Assembly (NCBI RefSeq): GCF_020171525.1
Contig: NZ_JAIVAI010000001.1
Location: forward strand, 372,001-436,000
Length of the DNA: 64,000 bases
Direction of reading: 5' to 3'
Source of the DNA: Halobacillus yeomjeoni
Lineage (GTDB): Bacteria > Bacillota > Bacilli > Bacillales > Halobacillaceae
The position numbers and the translations under genes are program-made. This document shows, one piece after another, positions 43,589 to 51,671 of the stretch (its first letter is position 1; every line of letters begins with the position of its first letter). The notes below the pieces were generated by a model. It did no database searches. It had not been told where the DNA came from and saw only the letters and a program-made list of their open reading frames with translations.

Positions 43589-44749
43589 TTAGTCCTCCTC
43601 ATTATTTCGGAAATGCTGCTTCAATTCTTTTAATGTATAACGGCTTCCTCGCCATTCAATCCCTCCACGAATCCACGTCAGAACCAGTGCACGCGCTAAC
43701 ATATACACGAACAACAGGGCGAAAATGGGAAGAGCGAACACGAGACGCAGCGGATAAGTGGTCAGCCGTTTTGTCGATAAGGCATACAAATAAAATAACA
43801 AAACGACGTTCAAACCGCTAATGATTTGAACTGCACCAACCGGGCTGAACAGAAACAGGAACGGAAACAGATGGGAGACAAAGACCCCGGCTAAGGCTGT
43901 CAGGGCGAGGGGGATGGAGTAATTCAGGCCCGCAAAAGCATTTTTCTCAAAACCTCGCAAAGCCGCTTTTGTATTCGGATACCACTCGACAGACAAGCTG
44001 TTCAGAGCTGTAACGAGGTTTTGTCGGTACCCTTTTCTTTTAATACGCATGCCAAGGGCAAGGTCATCGTCAGGACGCATTTTGATCGCTTCATGTCCGC
44101 CGATGGACTGATAACAGTCCTGAGTAAGCAGTTGGAATGCGCCTACACCCATTCCGCCTTTATTATTTTTTAGATTCGCTGTCCATGGACGTTTCAAATA
44201 ATTGAAGCCGAATAGGAAAAAGGAAATGAGCCCTCTCAATAAGAAGGAATTTCCCCTCAAGTCTGGAGCGGCAGTCAAATGGTCAAGCTCTTTCTCTTTC
44301 ATATAAGTCAAGGCTTTTGCAAGGGCTTGACTTTCGAACTTTATGTCTGCGTCTGTGAAAAGTAAATGAGTACCAGCAGCTGCTGATACTCCACGGGAAA
44401 GAGCATGATTTTTGCCAAGCCAACCAGAAGGAAGGTGTTCAATATTCATCATTTTTACATTGGGATAGACCTCAGCTAAATCTTTCATAATTGCACCTGT
44501 CTGGTCCTCGGATCTGTCATTGACTGCAATAACCTCCAGGTTGACTTTCCTCTGATTCAGTAATGACATAATGGTTTGTCGGATGGATTCCTGTTCATCC
44601 TTCGCAGGGATGATCACCGAAACAAACTCGTCCATTTCTACAGCCTCTACATTATCAATGGAAGGAATTTTCTTAAGACCAATCAAAAAATCGACCAGAA
44701 TGACGGTCCAAAAGATGGCCAATAACAATAGTAACCAAAACATATACAT
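43589..44749 (-). CDS. Family 2 glycosyltransferase with membrane helices
   Basis: A 386-residue protein with an N-terminal membrane segment (FWLLLLLAIFWTVILVDFLIG), a GT-A fold domain (about 45-270: VSVIIPAKDEQESIRQTI, NDRSEDQTG, LLFTDADIKF with the metal DxD, RPDDDLALGMRIKRKG) and three or four C-terminal helices. This layout is shared by carotenoid (CrtQ-like) and hopanoid-associated (HpnB-like) glycosyltransferases. The acceptor here cannot be told. It lies between namA and a GDPD gene in one minus-strand run, and its start touches the GDPD stop. Confidence 0.85.
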   Translation of the reverse strand: MYMFWLLLLLAIFWTVILVDFLIGLKKIPSIDNVEAVEMDEFVSVIIPAKDEQESIRQTIMSLLNQRKVNLEVIAVNDRSEDQTGAIMKDLAEVYPNVKMMNIEHLPSGWLGKNHALSRGVSAAAGTHLLFTDADIKFESQALAKALTYMKEKELDHLTAAPDLRGNSFLLRGLISFFLFGFNYLKRPWTANLKNNKGGMGVGAFQLLTQDCYQSIGGHEAIKMRPDDDLALGMRIKRKGYRQNLVTALNSLSVEWYPNTKAALRGFEKNAFAGLNYSIPLALTALAGVFVSHLFPFLFLFSPVGAVQIISGLNVVLLFYLYALSTKRLTTYPLRLVFALPIFALLFVYMLARALVLTWIRGGIEWRGSRYTLKELKQHFRNNEED

Positions 44750-45498
44750 TATCCTTTTCTATTTTCTTTGTACAACTGTCGATATTCCAGCGCCTGATGG
44801 GGAACATCGGTGAAAAAAGCGTCCACGCCGAGTTTGAAGCACTTTTTCATCATCGCAGGTCTGTTGACAGTATAAATTCTTAAGTCAAGCTTTTGTTTGT
44901 GACAGCGCTTGACCAGTTTTTTATCTAACAGCCGGTGTTTGACGTGAAGCGCGTCCGTACCGAGTGATTTCGCGTATTGAGGCAGGTTACGCATATTTGT
45001 GGATGTGAGAAAAGCTGTCTCGACAGAGGGGTTGATCTTTTTCATACGGGTGAGGCTGTCCGGATTGAAGCTCGAAATGACCGTCCGATCCAGTACATGG
45101 TGATCTATCAGACAGTCATATACGATTTGTTCGATGTTCTTATACTCGATGACATTGGTTTTCAATTCGACATTCAAAAACATAGGGTGATTTTTAAACC
45201 AACGCAAAAACTCATCGAGTGTTACAATATAAGTGTCAGAAAATTTAGGATTAAACCAGCTGCCGGCATCAAGTAGGCGTAGTTGTGCATATGTATAGTC
45301 TTGTACGAAGCCTGTACCGTTTGTCGTCCGGCGTAAATTTTCATCGTGAATGAGAACAGGGACTTGATCTTTGGTCAGTTGAACATCCGTTTCAATTCCC
45401 TCGGCACCTGCAGCACAGGCAAGTTCAAAAGCTGGCATCGTATTTTCAGGGGCTAGTTTACTTGCTCCTCGGTGGGCATAAATCATAGTTTTGACCAT
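44749..45498 (-). CDS. Glycerophosphodiester phosphodiesterase
   Basis: A 249-residue cytoplasmic TIM-barrel enzyme that hydrolyses glycerophosphodiesters to glycerol-3-phosphate and an alcohol. The catalytic segment is IYAHRGASKLAPENTMPAF (residues about 6-24), with metal ligands in GIETDVQLTKDQVPVLIHDENLRRTTNG (cited as ETDVQLTKD and HDENLRRTTNG). No signal peptide. First gene of a GDPD-glycosyltransferase-namA run, divergent from the yqjN-like gene. Confidence 0.93.
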   Translation of the reverse strand: MVKTMIYAHRGASKLAPENTMPAFELACAAGAEGIETDVQLTKDQVPVLIHDENLRRTTNGTGFVQDYTYAQLRLLDAGSWFNPKFSDTYIVTLDEFLRWFKNHPMFLNVELKTNVIEYKNIEQIVYDCLIDHHVLDRTVISSFNPDSLTRMKKINPSVETAFLTSTNMRNLPQYAKSLGTDALHVKHRLLDKKLVKRCHKQKLDLRIYTVNRPAMMKKCFKLGVDAFFTDVPHQALEYRQLYKENRKG

Positions 45499-45582
45499 CG
45501 GAAATCACCTCTTTTTTTCCAGTGGGACTTGATTTTGATTGTGTTCGATTATTTAAGAAAAGTCAATGAAGGAGTGTCGCAA

Positions 45583-47205
45583 ATGAGAAAGTGGCAGACG
45601 AAGGAACAATTGACCGATCTCCTTTGTTCTCTTGTAGAACATCCGAGTATCACACACAGTAACGCAGAAATCGCAATCATGGAATACTTATATTATATTT
45701 TAGAAGATCGTAAATATTATCAAAACCATCCTGAACACTTGAATTTGCATCCTTTGGAAGATGGGCGCCAGTTATTGACAGCTCTTGTGAAAAAAGGCGA
45801 TGCCAAGGAAACGATCGTCCTCATTGCTCATGCTGATGTCGTCGGTGTAGAGGATTACGGTTCGTTTGAAAACCTGGCTTTTTATCCGAAAGAGCTCACT
45901 CAGGAGTTACATAAAATCATTGATGACCTTCCAAAGGAAGCTGCCCGGGATCTTTTGTCCGGTAATTGGCTTTTCGGCAGGGGAACGATGGATATGAAGG
46001 CAGGGTTGACGGTGCACTTATCCTTGTTGGAGAAAGCTATGGACGGGGATTTCGAAGGGAACCTGCTTCTTGTCGCCGTACCGGACGAAGAAGTCAATTC
46101 GGAGGGGATGCTTGCAGCTCTGCCTGTACTGAAAGAAATCAAAGACCGGGAGAGCCTCGACTATAAAGTTTGTATGAATGGGGAGCCGATGTTCAGTAAA
46201 TACCCAGGAGATCCTGCTTACTATCTTTATACCGGTTCCATCGGTAAAGTCCTTCCCGGTTTTTTATGTTATGGAAAAGAAACGCATGCTGGTGAACCGT
46301 TCGCGGGGTTGAATGCAAACTTGATGGTCAGTTATCTGGCGCAGGAGATGGAGTTGAATGAAGCATTCATCGAGCAGGTTGATGACGAGAGGACACCACC
46401 TCCGATCAGCTTGATGCTTCGCGATCTGAAACATGAGTACTCCGTCCAGACGCCGCAGGCAGCGGTTGCCATGTATAACGTGCTGTACATGAAACAAACC
46501 ATTCAGGATATCAATGAAAAATTATTGCAGGCGGCGCAGAGAGCAAGAGCAAAAATCATCAACCACTATCATCACCAGGCTGCTTTTTACTTAAGTGGAA
46601 CTCAGACTTCAGCCTATTCGCCCGATATTAGAATTTTAACGTTCGATCAATTGTATAAAGAAGCGGTGATAAGGTATGGGGCACAAGAAGTTGAGCGCCG
46701 CCAAAACCGGTTAATCAATCAGCGCGATCAAGGAGATCGAGATTTTTCAACGACACTTGTCCAATCGCTGGCTTCCTTGTGTAAGGATATCAGCCCGATG
46801 ATCGTTTTATTTTATAGTCCACCTTTCTACCCGTCTGTGTCATCCCATCATGATGAATGGATCCAAGCAGGTGCAAAAGTAGCGATGGACTATGCGAAAG
46901 AAAAGTTCTCCGTCGATTTGGCAGAGGTGCAATTCTTTACTGGGTTATCGGATTTGAGCTTCGTCGGACCGGTTCCGAACAAGTCTCCGATGGAAGACTT
47001 GTTGAAACAAATGCCGCTACAGGGGAATGGATATGAACTGCCGACGGAGGCGATGGAGTCCGTCACTATGCCGATCATCAATATCGGACCTGTAGGCAGG
47101 GACCCGCATCAGTGGACGGAACGGCTGGAGTTGACGTACAGTTTCGAAAAACTGCCTGAAATTATGACGAAAACTATCCAGTATTTCTTTCAAACTAATC
47201 AATAA
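45583..47205 (+). CDS. RocB-like M20 family peptidase (YqjN type)
   Basis: A 540-residue protein of the M20 metallopeptidase clan, similar to RocB of arginine utilisation. Metal-site segments: VLIAHADVVGVEDYG near residue 82, LFGRGTMDMKAGLTVHLSLLE near 128 (cited as GRGTMDMKAGLT), AVPDEEVNSEGML near 160. The order next to namA and yqjP/yqjQ matches yqjN in B. subtilis. I start at the ATG at 45583 because GAAGGAG lies upstream; the frame is open from 45472. Substrate unknown, likely a peptide or acylated amino acid. Its terminator hosts the MITE insertion. Confidence 0.87.
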   Translation: MRKWQTKEQLTDLLCSLVEHPSITHSNAEIAIMEYLYYILEDRKYYQNHPEHLNLHPLEDGRQLLTALVKKGDAKETIVLIAHADVVGVEDYGSFENLAFYPKELTQELHKIIDDLPKEAARDLLSGNWLFGRGTMDMKAGLTVHLSLLEKAMDGDFEGNLLLVAVPDEEVNSEGMLAALPVLKEIKDRESLDYKVCMNGEPMFSKYPGDPAYYLYTGSIGKVLPGFLCYGKETHAGEPFAGLNANLMVSYLAQEMELNEAFIEQVDDERTPPPISLMLRDLKHEYSVQTPQAAVAMYNVLYMKQTIQDINEKLLQAAQRARAKIINHYHHQAAFYLSGTQTSAYSPDIRILTFDQLYKEAVIRYGAQEVERRQNRLINQRDQGDRDFSTTLVQSLASLCKDISPMIVLFYSPPFYPSVSSHHDEWIQAGAKVAMDYAKEKFSVDLAEVQFFTGLSDLSFVGPVPNKSPMEDLLKQMPLQGNGYELPTEAMESVTMPIINIGPVGRDPHQWTERLELTYSFEKLPEIMTKTIQYFFQTNQ

Positions 47206-47224
47206 ATCCTGGCATTTCACGAAA

Positions 47225-47252
47225 AGGGCTTCTTTAACAGGAAGCCTTTTTT
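47225..47252 (+). terminator. Terminator of the yqjN-like gene, interrupted in its T tract
   Basis: GGGCTTC pairs with GAAGCC(C-side) around TTTAACAG, followed by six Ts. The MITE-like element begins in this T tract, at 47256. Confidence 0.8.
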
Positions 47253-47328
47253 ATTGGCTCTGTTATTGCTTGCTGTTGTCATTTCACATGTGAGCTCATA
47301 TCAGCTTTTTCCGACCTGGGTATTGTAT

Positions 47329-47452
47329 GAGGCAGCCTTTTAGAATGCCTCCCTTTCCGTAGGGTACCGTGAGCCTCCTCAGGCTGCGCCTTCCGGGGTC
47401 TCACGATGTACCTTTCTCCTACAGGAGTCTCGCCATTCTAAAAGGCCGCCTC
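47329..47452 (-). repeat. Structured intergenic repeat, left copy
   Basis: Read on the minus strand it has outer arms GGCCTTTTAGAATG and CATTCTAAAAGGC, then a core with GACTCCTGTAGG, GGTAC, GTGAGACCCCGGA, GAGGAGGCTCAC, GTACC and CTAC. The GTAG/CTAC and GGTAC/GTACC pairs correspond to different bases in the right copy that still pair. Such repeats are, from memory, common in Bacillaceae intergenic regions. Confidence 0.85.
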
Positions 47453-47509
47453 TTCAAAGTAGGAGGATCGGAAAGACCATAACTGAAGTCCGTTACACCA
47501 ACTACGAAC

Positions 47510-47631
47510 GGGATGGCAGGGAAAACAGGTAGACTCCTGCGGGAAAAAGGAACAAGGTGAGACCCCGGAGAACGAAGTTTGAGGAGGCTCAGCGTTCCCC
47601 GCGGAAAGCGGACTGTTTTCCCTGCCATCCC
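47510..47631 (+). repeat. Structured intergenic repeat, right copy
   Basis: Outer arms GGGATGGCAGGGAAAACAG and CTGTTTTCCCTGCCATCCC are a perfect 19-bp inverted repeat. The core has GACTCCTGCGGG, GGAAC, GTGAGACCCCGGAG, GAGGAGGCTCA, GTTCC and CCGCGG. Its outer arms share no sequence with those of the left copy, but the core matches and the paired positions change together. A further GTCCGTTA/TAACGGAC pair flanks it (47488-47495, 47646-47653). Confidence 0.87.
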
Positions 47632-47786
47632 ATGCTCTGAGTAAATAACGGACCGGAGACCTAGTCTCAGACCGGGACTATTTAGTAATCGTTTAAAATA
47701 TCAACAACAGACTTTAACAGAGCCTTTTTATTAGGAATGAAGTAGTGGAATAGTAAGAGAAAAGAGATTTTATATTAAAATCATGC

Positions 47787-47816
47787 TACAATAAGTGAAT
47801 AATGAATGATCATTCA
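47787..47816 (+). promoter_or_regulatory. Promoter -10 with 14-bp palindromic operator
   Basis: TACAAT at 47787-47792 is a likely -10; about eleven bases later a perfect palindrome TGAATGATCATTCA spans 47803-47816, at or just past the expected start of transcription. TGAATGA/TCATTCA half-sites are typical of TetR-family regulators such as Bacillus FadR, where a 4-base spacer separates the halves; here there is none. It would control the MBL-hydrolase/SDR pair. Confidence 0.6.
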
Positions 47817-47834
47817 GTGTGTGGAGGATACGTG

Positions 47835-48800
47835 ATGCAGACCATGAAAGATACCATTAAAAAAATCACTTTACCAACGCCTTATGCCGTAGGGGATGTC
47901 CATGTATACTTATTGGAAGGGGACCGTCTGACCTTGATCGATGCCGGAGTGAAAACGGATGATGCGTGGCAGGCTCTAGTAAAACAGCTTGCAGAATGTA
48001 GCTATACACCGGAAGACATCGAACAAGTCGTTTTGACTCATCATCATCCCGATCATATGGGACTTGTGGAAAAGCTTCCGAATGTGAGCAGTGTAGCCGG
48101 ACATCCGAAACTACGACCCTGGCTGGAAAGAGATGAAACTTTTTTCAAACGTTACGAACAATTCTTCTATGAAATGTATCAGGAATCAGGGGTGCCGGAA
48201 CAGTACTATCCTTTGCTGAAACGGTTGAAAAAGCCACTTGAATTCAGTTCCAAAGGATCGCTTACGAAAGAGCTGACGGATGGGGGAGTCATTCCAGGTC
48301 ACGATGAATGGGTGACAGTGGAGACACCAGGGCATGCTCAAAGTCATATATCTTTTTACAGGGAAGCGGACGGCGCATTCATCGGAGGAGATCATCTGCT
48401 CGAGCCCATTTCGTCTAATCCTTTGTTGGAACCGCCTTATGAAGAAGGTGAAGAGCGTCCTCGTCCTTTGCTTCAATACCGCGCATCCATGGAAAAGTTA
48501 TTGAATTTCGATATTCAGATTGTATATCCCGGTCATGGCAAGGTCTTCGATCAAGCTCATGCATTGATTCGCAGACGCTTGAAAAAGCAGGTGGAACGCG
48601 CTGAAAAGGTTTTAAAAATGTTTGAAGACGGTCCTTTAGGTGCATATGAAGTGTGTAAACAACTTTTTCCGAAACATATCGAAAGCCAATTCGGCTTGAC
48701 GATGTCAGAGACCATTGGTCAATTGGATTACTTAGAACATACCGGACAATTAAAAACGTCTTATTCTGGTCTGCAGAAATTATATTATGTAAACAGGTGA
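47835..48800 (+). CDS. yqjP: MBL-fold metallo-hydrolase (YqjP-like)
   Basis: A 321-residue metallo-beta-lactamase fold hydrolase. VVLTHHHPDHMGLVEKL near residue 70 has the HxHxDH metal motif, VETPGHAQSHISFY near 165 the next His, FIGGDHLL near 185 the bridging Asp, and IVYPGHGKVFDQAH near 230 the final His, as in glyoxalase II. A C-terminal winged-helix-like extension is present. I use the ATG at 47835 because GTGGAGG lies just upstream; an upstream in-frame ATG at 47802 falls inside the palindrome. Co-transcribed with an SDR gene. Confidence 0.88.
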   Translation: MQTMKDTIKKITLPTPYAVGDVHVYLLEGDRLTLIDAGVKTDDAWQALVKQLAECSYTPEDIEQVVLTHHHPDHMGLVEKLPNVSSVAGHPKLRPWLERDETFFKRYEQFFYEMYQESGVPEQYYPLLKRLKKPLEFSSKGSLTKELTDGGVIPGHDEWVTVETPGHAQSHISFYREADGAFIGGDHLLEPISSNPLLEPPYEEGEERPRPLLQYRASMEKLLNFDIQIVYPGHGKVFDQAHALIRRRLKKQVERAEKVLKMFEDGPLGAYEVCKQLFPKHIESQFGLTMSETIGQLDYLEHTGQLKTSYSGLQKLYYVNR

Positions 48801-48807
48801 TGCTTTT

Positions 48808-49602
48808 ATGAATCGATTGGTAAAAGAGAAGAAAGTGATGATAACCGGAGCTTCGAGCGGAATCGGCCAATTCCTGGCCATCCACGTAGCGCGTCAAGGT
48901 GGTGTGCCGATCTTAATTGCAAGGTCCGGGGAAAGACTGCATATCATCTCAGAAAAGATTGAAGAGACGTTTGGTGTATCCTGCTATTGGTATAAGGCGG
49001 ATCTTTCTAATGATGCAGAATGGAAGGACGTCATCGACCGTATCTGCTATGAACATGGATCGTTGGATGCTTTGATCAATAATGCAGGAATGGCTGTGTT
49101 CGATCTTGTTTCTGAAGCGAAGTGGCAGGATATCGACCGGATGCTCTCTGTCAATGTGAAATCATTGTTTCGGGCGACACATCAATTGCTGCCTCATTTC
49201 CTACAGCAGGGGAACGGCCACATTGTAAACATCGCTTCACAGGCTGGAAAGATGGCAACACCCAAGTCTGCCGTATACGCTGCCACTAAACATGCAGTCA
49301 TAGGCTTCACCAACGGATTGAGGATGGAAGTCGAAAAAGACGGCATTTTTGTCACATCCGTCAACCTTGGTCCAGTGAGGACGAATTTCTTCCAACAAGC
49401 TGATCCTTCAGGCAATTACGAAAGGGCTGTCGATCGATTCATGCTGGATCCGAATCATGTTGCACTGAAAATCGTCGATTCCCTATTTACGAAACAACGG
49501 GAAATCAACCTTCCTGTGTGGATGGATTCAGGGAGCAAAGTTTATTCACTCGCCCCTGTATTGATGGAAAAAGCGATGGGACGACAATTCAATAAGAAAT
49601 GA
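48808..49602 (+). CDS. yqjQ: Short-chain dehydrogenase/reductase (YqjQ-like)
   Basis: A 264-residue NAD(P)-dependent oxidoreductase. Cofactor motif TGASSGIGQFLA near residue 15, NNAGMAVFDLV near 91, catalytic Ser in NIASQAGKMATPKSA and Tyr/Lys in YAATKHAVIGF near 155. Arg next to the cofactor motif region (RSGERLHII) suggests NADP preference. It begins seven bases after the MBL-hydrolase gene. Substrate unknown; homologue position matches yqjQ. Confidence 0.92.
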   Translation: MNRLVKEKKVMITGASSGIGQFLAIHVARQGGVPILIARSGERLHIISEKIEETFGVSCYWYKADLSNDAEWKDVIDRICYEHGSLDALINNAGMAVFDLVSEAKWQDIDRMLSVNVKSLFRATHQLLPHFLQQGNGHIVNIASQAGKMATPKSAVYAATKHAVIGFTNGLRMEVEKDGIFVTSVNLGPVRTNFFQQADPSGNYERAVDRFMLDPNHVALKIVDSLFTKQREINLPVWMDSGSKVYSLAPVLMEKAMGRQFNKK

Positions 49603-49607
49603 TGATG

Positions 49608-49640
49608 AACCATAGACGATTACGTCTATGGTTTTTTATT
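49608..49640 (+). terminator. Rho-independent terminator after SDR gene
   Basis: AACCATAGAC pairs with GTCTATGGTT around GATTAC, followed by TTTTATT. Confidence 0.92.
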
Positions 49641-49661
49641 GCGCAAGGAAACGATTCCCTC

Positions 49662-49690
49662 TTGAAAATACGAACATATATTCGCATAAT
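49662..49690 (+). promoter_or_regulatory. LexA-controlled promoter of the second Y-family polymerase
   Basis: TTGAAA at 49662-49667 and CATAAT at 49685-49690 are 17 bases apart. Between them, at 49671-49684, lies CGAACATATATTCG, one base off the LexA pattern CGAAC-N4-GTTCG. A box in the spacer would block RNA polymerase directly. Confidence 0.8.
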
Positions 49691-49725
49691 AAGGATATAC
49701 TAAAAATAAAGAGGGGGTGCAGAAC

Positions 49726-51000
49726 GTGAACAATCCGAAGATCGATTATTCGAAATACCCGGACCGTGGCATTTTGTGTGTCGATATGAAAAGTTTTTAT
49801 GCCAGCTGTGCTGCGGTCGATCGTGGTCTCGATCCGCTCACCTGTCCACTTGCTGTTGTTGCTGATATGAACCGGAAAGGAAGTGTTGTGCTTGCAGCAA
49901 CCCCTGCGATGAAAAAACAATACGGGATCCGTACCGGGAGCCGGTTATTCGAAATTCCTTCGTCACCGGATATCGTCATCGTTTCTGCGCAAATGAGAAA
50001 ATACCTGGAAATCTCTACGCAAGTAACCAACCTTTTTCATAAATTCGTACCGAAAGAATCCATCCACACGTACAGCGTTGATGAAAGTTTTTTGGAAGTC
50101 GGTGAAAACCGAGGGAAGTTCGGGAACCCGGAAGAAACGGCTGAAATGATCATTCGTGAATTAAAGGAGACGTTTCACCTTGATGCCGCCATCGGCATTG
50201 GTCCGAATATGCTTCTCTCTAAACTATGCCTGGATCTTGAAGCGAAGAAAGTCGGTGTGGCTCGCTGGACGTTTGATAATTTCAAAGATCGTTTGTGGCC
50301 TGTCGCTCCCCTGGGAGAAATGTGGGGGATCGGTCCGAGGCTTGAATACCGGTTGAATCGAATGGGGATCTGGTCGGTCGGACAATTGGCCAATTACTCG
50401 CTGGACCGGTTGGAAAAAACATTTGGTGTCATTGGGAACCAGTTGTTCTACCATGCGAATGGAATCGATTTGTCCGATCCAGGTGCTCCGATCATCCATG
50501 GGCAGGTCAGCTATGGAAAAAGCCAAATTCTCCTTCGTGACTACCATCGTCCAGAAGATGTCAAGTATGTCATTCTTGAAATGTGTGAAGAAGTGGCGCG
50601 GAGAGCGAGGAAAAAAGGCCACGCCGGCCGTACGATCTCCCTTGGAATCGGCTACAGTAAAGCTGAAGCAGGAGGAGGATTCCATCGATCCATCACAATC
50701 GATCACCCGACGAGCATTACGATGGACATCTATCACGCCTGCCTCACCTTGTTCGATCGCTTTTATAATGGAGGTACCGTCCGTAAAATATCAATTTCTC
50801 TCGGCAACATTACAGAGGACTCCGATATCCAGCTCGACTTGTTTGATACGGAGCGGGATAAAAAGAGAGATCTCGGTTATGTAATGGATGAGATCCGCGA
50901 TCGGTATGGACAGGATATGCTGCTGCGCGCGGTTTCCTGGACAGAAGCAGGTACAGCCCGTCACCGAAGCCGTCTCGTTGGCGGCCATTACGCAGAGTAG
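49726..51000 (+). CDS. yqjW: Y-family DNA polymerase (UvrX/YqjW type)
   Basis: A 424-residue UmuC-like translesion polymerase. ILCVDMKSFYASCAAVDRG near residue 15 has the first Asp, TYSVDESFLEVGENRG near 114 the Asp-Glu pair, and IGIGPNMLLSKLCLDLEAKK near 148 follows; the C-terminal little finger ends with a QLDLFD beta-clamp motif near 377. It differs from DinB at 34941 and is closer to the UvrX/YqjW plasmid/phage-linked group. The GTG at 49726 follows GAGGGGGTG; an in-frame GTG at 49717 lies within that site. Confidence 0.92.
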   Translation: MNNPKIDYSKYPDRGILCVDMKSFYASCAAVDRGLDPLTCPLAVVADMNRKGSVVLAATPAMKKQYGIRTGSRLFEIPSSPDIVIVSAQMRKYLEISTQVTNLFHKFVPKESIHTYSVDESFLEVGENRGKFGNPEETAEMIIRELKETFHLDAAIGIGPNMLLSKLCLDLEAKKVGVARWTFDNFKDRLWPVAPLGEMWGIGPRLEYRLNRMGIWSVGQLANYSLDRLEKTFGVIGNQLFYHANGIDLSDPGAPIIHGQVSYGKSQILLRDYHRPEDVKYVILEMCEEVARRARKKGHAGRTISLGIGYSKAEAGGGFHRSITIDHPTSITMDIYHACLTLFDRFYNGGTVRKISISLGNITEDSDIQLDLFDTERDKKRDLGYVMDEIRDRYGQDMLLRAVSWTEAGTARHRSRLVGGHYAE

Positions 51001-51063
51001 AGACAAAAGGATTGCGCAAGCGCCCAGGATTTCTTATCATAGAGTCCATAGGAGGGGTGTCCG

Positions 51064-51396
51064 ATGAAATTGAGGATGACCGACAAAGCAAAACAACAAT
51101 TAGAACAAATGAAAGATCCAAATCGACCGATGATCCGGTTATTCTATGATACAGAAGGCTGCGGGTGTGGCGTTAATGGTCTGCCTACGATCCGGTTGGA
51201 GAGCGAACGCCGTGCCACTGACGAGGAGGTAGAAAATGAGGATTATCCCGTCGTCATCGATCACCAGCAGGCCACTTTTTTCAAACCTGACATGAAGCTT
51301 GACTTTGTGAAAAACAGCTTCCGCTTAAGCAGTCCTGATGGCATCTTGAATCCGATCATCTCGACGAAAGATGTCAAAGAAGGTGCGACGATATGA
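51064..51396 (+). CDS. yqkB: HesB-like Fe-S biosynthesis family protein (YqkB)
   Basis: A 110-residue HesB/YneR-like domain protein. LRMTDKAKQQLEQM begins it; TEGCGCGVNGLPTIRLES near residue 34 has two cysteines in a C-x-C pattern, and the fold continues with DYPVVIDHQQATFFKPDMKLDFV (cited as VVIDHQQATFF). Typical HesB proteins carry Fe-S via three Cys; the third is not obvious, so a metal role is uncertain. GGAGGGG precedes the ATG. The stop overlaps yqkC by four bases. Confidence 0.87.
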   Translation: MKLRMTDKAKQQLEQMKDPNRPMIRLFYDTEGCGCGVNGLPTIRLESERRATDEEVENEDYPVVIDHQQATFFKPDMKLDFVKNSFRLSSPDGILNPIISTKDVKEGATI

Positions 51397-51617
51397 GTAA
51401 GAAGAAGCAGGAACAAGGTTCCCTCGGAGATCATTTGAATGCGGATGTATTGAAAAAGCTCCGGTCGAAGAAATCAGAGCTGAAAGAACAGGAGGAAGTG
51501 CGTCAGGAAGAAGAGCGCAAACGCCGTCTTGAAGAGAAAAAAAGGAAAGAAGCGAATAAAAGCTTTGAAGAGCTGCTGAATGAGAGTGACCTGGACTGGA
51601 AATCATATAAGGAATAA
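51393..51617 (+). CDS. yqkC: YqkC family (DUF3886) small charged protein
   Basis: A 74-residue highly charged helical protein: SLGDHLNADVLKKLRSKKSELKEQEE then a Glu/Arg/Lys-rich coiled-coil stretch and SFEELLNESDLDWKSYKE at the C-terminus (cited as SLGDHLNADVLKKL and LLNESDLDWKSYK). The ATGA overlap with yqkB shows coupling; the yqkB-yqkC pair is conserved in Bacillus. Function unknown. Confidence 0.87.
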   Translation: MSKKKQEQGSLGDHLNADVLKKLRSKKSELKEQEEVRQEEERKRRLEEKKRKEANKSFEELLNESDLDWKSYKE

Positions 51618-51621
51618 GTGA

Positions 51622-51650
51622 AGAGCGCCCCTCAGTGGGCGCTTTTTTTA
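51622..51650 (+). terminator. Rho-independent terminator after yqkC
   Basis: AGCGCCC pairs with GGGCGCT around CTCAGT, then TTTTTTT. It also lies at the 3' side of the convergent DUF2515 gene. Confidence 0.92.
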
Positions 51651-51671
51651 ATTTTTGTGCCATGAACATTA

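Larger units (their letters stand above)
47256..47724. mobile_element. MITE-like element with two inverted structured modules
   Basis: A 469-bp non-coding element. Its ends are inverted: GGCTCTGTTA at 47256-47265 and TAACAGAGCC at 47715-47724, extending imperfectly to about 23 bases (18 matching). It is flanked by an exact 8-base direct repeat TTTTTATT (47248-47255 and 47725-47732), as left by transposition. Inside are two modules in opposite directions (separate entries). There is no transposase, so movement would need one from elsewhere. The family is not named here because I could not search for it. Confidence 0.8.

Noticed and set aside
47472-47670. The repeat region as a coding gene
   Set aside because: The minus-strand frame at 47419-47628 is open only by chance; covarying stems and inverted arms explain the sequence better.
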